Shown one piece after another: positions 5,804 through 10,138 of a stretch of 10,138 bases of DNA; position 1 is the first letter of the stretch, and every line of letters begins with the position of its first letter. Below the pieces are notes generated by a model. It had not been told where the DNA came from, searched no databases, and saw only the letters and a list, made by a program, of their open reading frames with translations. The position numbers were made by a program, and so were the translations under genes. This DNA comes from an uncultured Campylobacter sp. (GTDB lineage Bacteria > Campylobacterota > Campylobacteria > Campylobacterales > Campylobacteraceae): the NCBI RefSeq assembly GCF_938017705.1, contig NZ_CALIIS010000068.1, positions 1-10,138 on the forward strand, in the 5' to 3' direction.

Positions 5804-5898
5804 ATGGCGTTAAAAATACAATCGTCACAAAAAGGGACGGCAGTGAACTAATTGAAAATTTTACTCAAACGCTGAGCGTAGATTTAGATGCGGAATGA
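5804..5898 (+). pseudogene. Frameshifted, internally deleted third copy of the tandem family
   Basis: ATGGCGTT at 5804-5811 repeats the start of the two paralogs, with AAGGA at 5791-5795 in front and the same one-base gap after the preceding stop. A one-base loss right after it shifts the frame. Read in the shifted frame from 5815, it gives NTIVTKRDGSE, matching NAIITKEDDE of the intact copies. It then jumps to IENFTQTL-x-x-DL-x-D, close to the C-terminal IENFT-x-x-LQDLVDG of the first paralog, and stops at 5896-5898. About 110 residues of the middle are therefore missing. The N-terminal match is convincing. The C-terminal match overlaps the last codons of tsaD on the other strand and may be partly chance. 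Confidence 0.6.
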
Positions 5899-6868
5899 TC
5901 TCAAGCTCTGCGGGCGAGACGAACTCCTTTTTACGCAGCTTTTCTATCGCCACGCGCGCGATCATAGCGGCATTGTCGGAGCAAAATTTCATCGGTGCGA
6001 AAAGTATCTCACAGCCCGTCCGCTCGCACAAATCCGTCAAAAGCCCGCGCAGATGCAGGTTTGCGCTCGCTCCGCCCACGACGCCGAAGCGCGCAAAGCG
6101 CCGCAGCTCAAATATCCGCTGTAATTTATCCAGTATGTGCGCGCAAGCCGCGTCCTCAAAGCAGCGCGCCAGATCGCGCATCGCTCGCTCATCCAGCTCG
6201 CCCGCCTCTTTTAGCTTTTCGATCTGCACGCGCACGGCGTTTTTAAGCCCCGAAAAGCTATACTCCAGCCGCCTATCGCCCTTTAGCGGCACAGGCAGCT
6301 CAAACCGCGGCTCGCCGCCTTTTGCGAGCTCCTCGATGAGCGCGCCGCCCGGATAGCCGAGCCCTAGCATCTTTGCGACCTTATCGAAGCTCTCGCCGAA
6401 GCTGTCGTCGCCCGTGGTCGCTAAAATTTCGATACCGCCCGTCGCGTCGATATCCAAAACCATCGTGTGTCCGCCGCTAACGAGCAAAACGCCCATCGGA
6501 AATCGCGCCTCGCCGCCTAAAAACAGCGAGTAGACGTGGCCTATGAGATGATTTACGCCGATGAGCGGCAAATTTAGCGCGAGCGCGAGCGCTTTTGCCA
6601 TATTCACGCCGCCGATCAGGCTCACGCTGAGCCCCGGGGTATTGGTCGCTGCGACGGCGCTAAGCTCGCTAAAATAGGGCTTTGCGCGCTGCAAAATCCG
6701 CGGAAGCGCCTCCGTATGCAGCCTCGCGGCAAGCTCGGGCACGACGCCGCCGTATTTGGCGTGATCGGCTTCCTGGCTTATTTTTTCGTAAAATTTCAGC
6801 TCGAAACTGCGCTCATCCATCACCGCGACCGAGCTGTCGTCGCAGCTGCTCTCAATAGCAAGTATCAC
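5861..6868 (-). CDS. tsaD: TsaD, tRNA N6-threonylcarbamoyladenosine transferase subunit
   Basis: TsaD transfers the threonylcarbamoyl group from threonylcarbamoyl-AMP to A37 of ANN-decoding tRNAs, working with TsaB and TsaE in the cytoplasm. It is an ASKHA-fold metalloenzyme. Present are the N-terminal ESSCDDSS (6-13), the metal-binding NHLIGH (His107, His111), SGGHT (131-135), GDDSFGESFDKVAK (about 153-166), YPGG (172-175), FSGLKN (205-210), GGASAN (265-270) and SDNAAMI (297-303, metal Asp298). The length of 335 is normal for the family. The start is GTG at 6866-6868, preceded on the minus strand by an AAGGA-type site. The gene is GC-rich in sharp contrast to the tandem pair beside it. Its last codons overlap the remnant third copy on the opposite strand. 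No partner tsa gene is nearby. Confidence 0.97.
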   Translation of the reverse strand: MILAIESSCDDSSVAVMDERSFELKFYEKISQEADHAKYGGVVPELAARLHTEALPRILQRAKPYFSELSAVAATNTPGLSVSLIGGVNMAKALALALNLPLIGVNHLIGHVYSLFLGGEARFPMGVLLVSGGHTMVLDIDATGGIEILATTGDDSFGESFDKVAKMLGLGYPGGALIEELAKGGEPRFELPVPLKGDRRLEYSFSGLKNAVRVQIEKLKEAGELDERAMRDLARCFEDAACAHILDKLQRIFELRRFARFGVVGGASANLHLRGLLTDLCERTGCEILFAPMKFCSDNAAMIARVAIEKLRKKEFVSPAELEIIPHLNLRSAFE

Positions 6869-6893
6869 ACAAAATCCTTAAAATTTTTCGCTC

Positions 6894-6899
6894 ATTATA
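6894..6899 (-). promoter_or_regulatory. Candidate -10 box for tsaD
   Basis: On the minus strand this reads TATAAT, preceded by a T-run (ATTTTTTGAG) and followed about 25 bases later by the GTG start, with a ribosome binding site between. It fits a Campylobacter sigma-70 promoter with a short leader. Confidence 0.5.
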
Positions 6900-7140
6900 C
6901 TCAAAAAATCGGCGCAGATGAAATTTTAAAATTTAAAGCGGCGCGCTCTAGATTTGGTCGCGACGTGCTCACGCTCGCGGGGCTAAATTTTAAAGCGCGC
7001 CGTTCGGCTCGGTGCGCTAACGGAATTAAATTTAAAACGCGTCGCCGCGCATCTTGCTCCCACACCGCGATTTGCCTGCCGCGGCGGGTAAAATTCTAAA
7101 TAGATGAAATTTTGGCAGTTGAAATTTAGCGGGCAAATTT

Positions 7141-7174
7141 AAAAAGGCCTTTGGGTTTTAAAGCTCCAAAGGCC
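7141..7174 (-). terminator. Rho-independent terminator of creD
   Basis: A perfect nine-base stem (7146-7154 with 7166-7174, GGCCTTTGG and its complement) has an 11-base loop. On the minus strand it is followed directly by TTTTTAAATTT. It lies about 30 bases after the creD stop. On the plus strand there is no T-run after it, so it works mainly for the minus strand. Confidence 0.85.
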
Positions 7175-7206
7175 ATTGTGATTAAATTTATCGCTAAATT
7201 TAAAGG

Positions 7207-8589
7207 CTAAATTTCAGGCTCTTGCTCCTGCTTTTTCTCGCCGCTTGGGATCGCCGTGTCGTACCAGTCGAGCTTGCGCGTAAAATACATAACGAGCGAA
7301 ATCACCGCAAAGATCATCAGACTTCCCATCAATAGGGCATAGTCTTCGGAATTTAAGATGACATAGAGGATCGCGTATGAGACGAGCTGAACGCAAGTGA
7401 TGAAAATGCCCCAGCGCGCGCCTTTAAAAATCGCGCTCGCGTAGAAAAATACTATCGCGCTTACCGCGATCGCCGAGATAGCGTAGCTGATCGCAAAGCC
7501 CATATGCTCGGAAAGCGAAAGCACCAGCAGGTAGAAAACGACGTCTTCCAGGCCGATGAGAAGGTATTGGATCGGGTGGATGCGCTCGTGAGTGTAAACC
7601 TCGCACAAAAAGATCGCTAAAAACGGCACCGCCAAGAACAGCAGCGCGTAATCCGTGCAGCGCTTAATCAGCGAGTAGTTGTTCACGGGCTCGATGAAGC
7701 CGATGCTTACGGCGTCATTTCTATCGTCGTTGCTGCGCCAGTTCGTCATAGCGACGCGGTCATCTTGATCTGCAAGCCACGCAGGAGCAATGCCCGCGGC
7801 TAAGCCTGTAACTTCCCACGAAGCTTTAAAACCGCTAGCGCTTACCTCGCGCGATTTGGCGATAAAGCCGCCGCCAAAGCTAGGCGATGCCCAAGTAGAG
7901 CTAATTTCAAAACGGCTATTTTGCGCGATCGGAGCTAGATGAAGTGCCTCGCCGCCTTGGATTTTAAGCGTACCGCTGATGCTAAAATCAGACGACAGCG
8001 CTGAAGTGGGGAGCTTGTAGATTAAGCTCCGATCGAAAATTTTAGCTTCGGTGTTTCCGTGATATTGCTTAAGCTCCTTGCCGTTTAAGCTTAAAGCAGG
8101 AGAAGCGGTGAAGGATTTTTGATTGCCTACGCCGAGCACTAGCACGGCTTCGTCGAAATTTAGCCGCGCAGGATCGACGCCGAGCTCGGTATAGTTTATC
8201 GCCTCAAGCGCAAAATCGCCGTTATAGATCGGAACGCGAAAAATCCCGCGCTTTAGATAGGTGGGGTCGATCTGTGCCGCGAGGGAGTAGTTTTTAGGCA
8301 CGATGATGAAATTTTTCTCTACGCGCCTTTTTACGAGCTCGTTGTTGCTTTTGTCTATCGCTTCGATTATCTCTGCGTAGGGCACTACGATCGCAAGGCC
8401 TTGGATTTGCAGCTCACCACCCACCGGCGTGAGGATCGAATCCTGCGCGAGCTGCTTGGTTTCGGAGCGCGAGTAGGTAAGATTATCGATAAAGCTTAGC
8501 GGGATTAGCAGCAGCAAAAGCAGCACTAAAACTATGAACGGTTTCGTCCAAAACGCGCCGCGAATGGCGTTTTTAGTAGAATTTAACAA
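7207..8589 (-). CDS. creD: CreD-family inner membrane protein
   Basis: The protein has 460 residues, close to the usual CreD length. One N-terminal membrane helix (about 17-34) is followed by a large periplasmic domain. About five membrane helices then lie between residues 313 and 435. Family landmarks are KRGIFRVPIY (113-122), SGFKASWEVTGL (252-263), GFIEPVNNYSLIKR (297-310) and the hallmark HPIQYLLIGL...FYLLVLSLSEH (338-362). CreD is tied to envelope stress, colicin tolerance and beta-lactam response in other Proteobacteria; the molecular activity is not settled. In enterobacteria it sits with the two-component pair CreBC, which is absent here. I chose TTG at 8587-8589 because AAGGAG (8595-8600) lies five bases before it and the hydrophobic helix then starts near residue 17. 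The frame stays open for 51 codons upstream, but that part looks like untranslated leader. The tail is polar (EKKQEQEPEI). Confidence 0.9.
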   Translation of the reverse strand: MLNSTKNAIRGAFWTKPFIVLVLLLLLLIPLSFIDNLTYSRSETKQLAQDSILTPVGGELQIQGLAIVVPYAEIIEAIDKSNNELVKRRVEKNFIIVPKNYSLAAQIDPTYLKRGIFRVPIYNGDFALEAINYTELGVDPARLNFDEAVLVLGVGNQKSFTASPALSLNGKELKQYHGNTEAKIFDRSLIYKLPTSALSSDFSISGTLKIQGGEALHLAPIAQNSRFEISSTWASPSFGGGFIAKSREVSASGFKASWEVTGLAAGIAPAWLADQDDRVAMTNWRSNDDRNDAVSIGFIEPVNNYSLIKRCTDYALLFLAVPFLAIFLCEVYTHERIHPIQYLLIGLEDVVFYLLVLSLSEHMGFAISYAISAIAVSAIVFFYASAIFKGARWGIFITCVQLVSYAILYVILNSEDYALLMGSLMIFAVISLVMYFTRKLDWYDTAIPSGEKKQEQEPEI

Positions 8590-8615
8590 AGGCTCTCCTT
8601 TTAAGTAGAATTTAA
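8575..8615 (-). repeat. 12-base direct repeat flanking the creD ribosome binding site
   Basis: AGTAGAATTTAA (plus strand) occurs at 8575-8586 and 8604-8615, 29 bases apart. One copy covers creD codons 2-5 and the other lies just upstream of the AAGGAG site. A third copy is at 8807-8818. The exact match and placement around the translation start are visible; any role is a guess. Confidence 0.6.
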
Positions 8616-8825
8616 AACGGAATTTTAACGATGAAGAGTAAACGGACGGCGCTTGAAGCGGGAGGAATCTTATAAATTCTAAAGGAACTTTGGATGTGAA
8701 GCGTTGCGGATATCGCTTTGAATTTTGGGAATTTCGCCGCAAGCTAGAATTTCATTGCGAATGAGAATTTTGCTATTCGCAAAAATTTTATGAGAAAATT
8801 TCTGTTAGTAGAATTTAAAAGCTTG

Positions 8826-8869
8826 AAATTCAAGCCCTTGGAATTTTGAAATTCCAAGGGCTTGAATTT
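8826..8869 (-). terminator. Long hairpin terminator after the TonB receptor, 21-base perfect stem
   Basis: Bases 8826-8846 and 8849-8869 are perfect reverse complements with only two bases between them, so in RNA a slightly larger loop would form. The core is CAAGCCCTTGG. Both sides run into T-rich or A-rich sequence (TTTTAAATT on the minus strand, TTTTAAAATTT on the plus), so it could stop transcription either way. It lies about 55 bases past the TAA at 8925-8927. A smaller hairpin, 8821-8826 with 8830-8835, overlaps it and is mutually exclusive with the long one. Confidence 0.8.
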
Positions 8870-8924
8870 TTAAAATTTCGCCGCTTTAGCGTGCAAAATT
8901 TCGTACCGTCATCTCGCGTAAGCT

Positions 8925-8957
8925 TTAAAATTTATACGCCACGCTTAGCTTGAAATT
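8925..8957 (-). pseudogene. Cut-off C-terminal tail of the TonB receptor
   Basis: Directly after the receptor's TGA, the same frame continues for ten codons, NFKLSVAYKF, to a TAA at 8925-8927. That is a typical final beta-strand of a TonB-dependent receptor with the terminal Phe that the BAM machinery recognises. With an Arg in place of the TGA the ending would read EPGR-NFKLSVAYKF, the usual form. The tail is therefore real receptor sequence that is not translated unless the stop is read through. Confidence 0.85.
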
Positions 8958-10138
8958 TCATCCCGGCTCCCAGTCGATAGCGTTTGAATCACCGGTGAAA
9001 TCGGCGCTGCGCTGTGAGTGCGACGCGTAGGCTTTATCAAAGAGATTGTAAACGCCCGCGTTGATCTCAAGCCCTTTAAATCGCCCGCTATCCGGAGCGT
9101 AGGTCACATATAGATCGTGAACCGCGTAGCTAGGCACTTTTGTTTTTTTGTCGCTATTTGCGGAGGCTACGTTTTTGGAGTCGAAAAAGAGCAAGTTATA
9201 GCCCAGCAGTAGATCCGCCGCAGAGATTGCGTATTCGGCATTGAAGGTGTATTTATCGCCATAGTCGCGGTAGCCGATGATGTTTGAGCTTAGATAGCCC
9301 GAGCCGCTGCGCACGCGGTCTTTATATTCTATGTGCTGGTGTGTGTAACCCGCAGCGAGGCTCAAATCATCTAATATTAATCTTGCGAAAAGCTCGACGC
9401 CGTCAATGTCCGCACCGCCTGCGTTAGCCCTGCATAAAGTATTTGCTGCGCCTCCCGGGCAGCCGACGATTCCGCCCGCCGCATTGTTATCTACGATGAG
9501 ATTTTTATACTCCGTCCTGAAATATTTTGCGGTTAGGCTTACCGAGGAATTCTCTCCTAGCTCGCTTTTGTAGCGACCGCCTATTTCGTAGGCGTTGCCC
9601 GTAGTGGCCTTTAAATTTTCATTAGCCATCCAGCTTAGTGGTCTGCCGCGGCTAGTACCCGCAGCCATCATGCTCTCCATTACGTCAGGTCCTCTAAATA
9701 CTCGCGCATAGCTTGCAAACGCTCCAAATCCCGCGCCGATCTCGTAATCAAGCGCCAAGGCGGGGCTTACTTCGTTAAATTTATATTTGTAGCTAGAGAT
9801 ATTAGCGCCTCTACCGTTGTAAGTTTTTAGCTCGTGCCTTTCGTAGCGGATACCCGGAGTTACCGTAAGCCCGCCGTAGCGCATAGCATCCTCGATATAA
9901 AAGCTATAATTATCGACCTTCTCGGGGCGTAGATTGCCGGGCTTAACGTAGTTTTCGGAGCGGTAGTAATCAAAGCCGTAACGCAACGTATGAGCCAGAT
10001 CGCCCGTTTCAAATTTACTCTTAGCGCCGATTTTGCCGCCTTTGGTCTCGACACCCCATTTTACGTTCGTCGAAGTCGATCCGATGCGTTGATGCTTTGT
10101 ATAATACCCCGTAAGATTGAGCTCTAGTAGATCGCTCG
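8958..10138 (-). CDS. TonB-dependent outer-membrane receptor, C-terminal barrel; 5' end outside window, stop codon premature
   Basis: An open minus-strand frame enters from the right edge and gives 392 residues of alternating beta-strand sequence. Typical segments are LTVTPGIRYE, a FNEVSPALALDYE strand pair, ARVFRGPDVMES and YEIGGRYKSEL. Toward the end come DIDGVELFARL, YGDKYTFNAEY and NAGVYNLFDKAY. A loop with two cysteines (GIVGCPGG...TLCRANAGG) precedes GVEL. The receptor imports an iron compound or similar ligand across the outer membrane with energy from TonB-ExbBD. The style resembles the heme/hemoglobin or catecholate-siderophore groups, but the plug domain that would help decide is out of view. 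The frame ends WEPG-TGA at 8958-8960 and then continues with a family-typical last strand, so the stop looks like a nonsense mutation (CGA to TGA is one transition). There is no start inside the window; the frame is open to the edge. Confidence 0.88.
   Translation of the reverse strand, partial: SDLLELNLTGYYTKHQRIGSTSTNVKWGVETKGGKIGAKSKFETGDLAHTLRYGFDYYRSENYVKPGNLRPEKVDNYSFYIEDAMRYGGLTVTPGIRYERHELKTYNGRGANISSYKYKFNEVSPALALDYEIGAGFGAFASYARVFRGPDVMESMMAAGTSRGRPLSWMANENLKATTGNAYEIGGRYKSELGENSSVSLTAKYFRTEYKNLIVDNNAAGGIVGCPGGAANTLCRANAGGADIDGVELFARLILDDLSLAAGYTHQHIEYKDRVRSGSGYLSSNIIGYRDYGDKYTFNAEYAISAADLLLGYNLLFFDSKNVASANSDKKTKVPSYAVHDLYVTYAPDSGRFKGLEINAGVYNLFDKAYASHSQRSADFTGDSNAIDWEPG

Larger units (their letters stand above)
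6869..7206. other. Spacer between creD and tsaD
   Basis: This 338-base gap holds the tsaD promoter at its right-hand start and the creD terminator at its far end. Between them is a GC-rich stretch broken by many AAATTT or AAAATTTT words, without a reading frame I would defend. I see no small RNA or repeat unit beyond those words. Confidence 0.5.
8590..8957. other. Spacer between the TonB receptor and creD
   Basis: The stretch holds the lost tail of the receptor frame (8925-8957), the receptor's terminator (8826-8869) and the presumed leader and promoter of creD. On the minus strand TATAAG at 8669-8674 is a weak -10 candidate for creD, about 80 bases before its start. The remainder is AT-rich with AAATTT-type words and no gene that I can support. 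Confidence 0.45.

Noticed and set aside
5888..6356. Overlapping plus-strand open frames opposite tsaD.
   Set aside because: They are by-products of the GC-rich tsaD codons; they have no family likeness, and tsaD is unambiguous.
8590..8742. N-terminal extension of creD by 51 residues.
   Set aside because: The extra residues are not CreD-like, and a good ribosome binding site (AAGGAG) sits directly before the TTG at 8587-8589, which gives a normal family length.
8958..8960. TGA as a selenocysteine codon.
   Set aside because: The family has Arg at this position, no selenocysteine insertion hairpin is evident just downstream, and a one-base nonsense change explains it more simply.

Overview
The window looks like part of a Campylobacter-type (Campylobacterota) chromosome, most likely one of the GC-richer host-associated species. 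The QueC, YbeY and TsaD sequences have Campylobacter/Helicobacter-like wording, the -10 boxes are TATAAT without obvious -35 boxes, and the word AAATTT is scattered through genes and spacers on both strands. The genus call is an inference from sequence style, not from a database match.

Layout: (1) 1-85 holds the last codons of an unidentified + strand gene. (2) 367-2530 is a visibly AT-rich block of three small, unrecognised, membrane-anchored proteins, a 25-codon coupled ORF and a possible decayed ORF. (3) 2667-4553 holds two divergent housekeeping genes, ybeY (rRNA maturation endoribonuclease, -) and queC (7-cyano-7-deazaguanine synthase, +). Each carries a long in-frame low-complexity insertion made of short repeats. 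(4) 4878-5898 is a second AT-rich block: two tandem paralogous ~153-residue proteins with an identical 20-residue start, then a frameshifted remnant of a third copy that runs into the end of tsaD. (5) 5861-6868 (-) is tsaD, for tRNA t6A synthesis. (6) 7207-8589 (-) is a creD-family inner-membrane protein. (7) 8925-10138 (-) is the C-terminal beta-barrel of a TonB-dependent receptor, interrupted by a TGA exactly where the family-typical ending should begin; its 5' end lies outside the window.

The genes do not form one pathway. Three are conserved informational or tRNA/rRNA-modification genes (ybeY, queC, tsaD), two are envelope genes (creD, TonB receptor), and the AT-rich blocks between them look like accessory inserts. 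Two rho-independent terminators (about 7141-7174 and 8826-8869) separate the minus-strand units.

The most notable points are the repeat-built insertions in queC and ybeY, the stop codon that removes the last beta-strand of the TonB receptor, and the tandem family with its decaying third member. I saw no rRNA, tRNA, CRISPR array, transposase or integrase.
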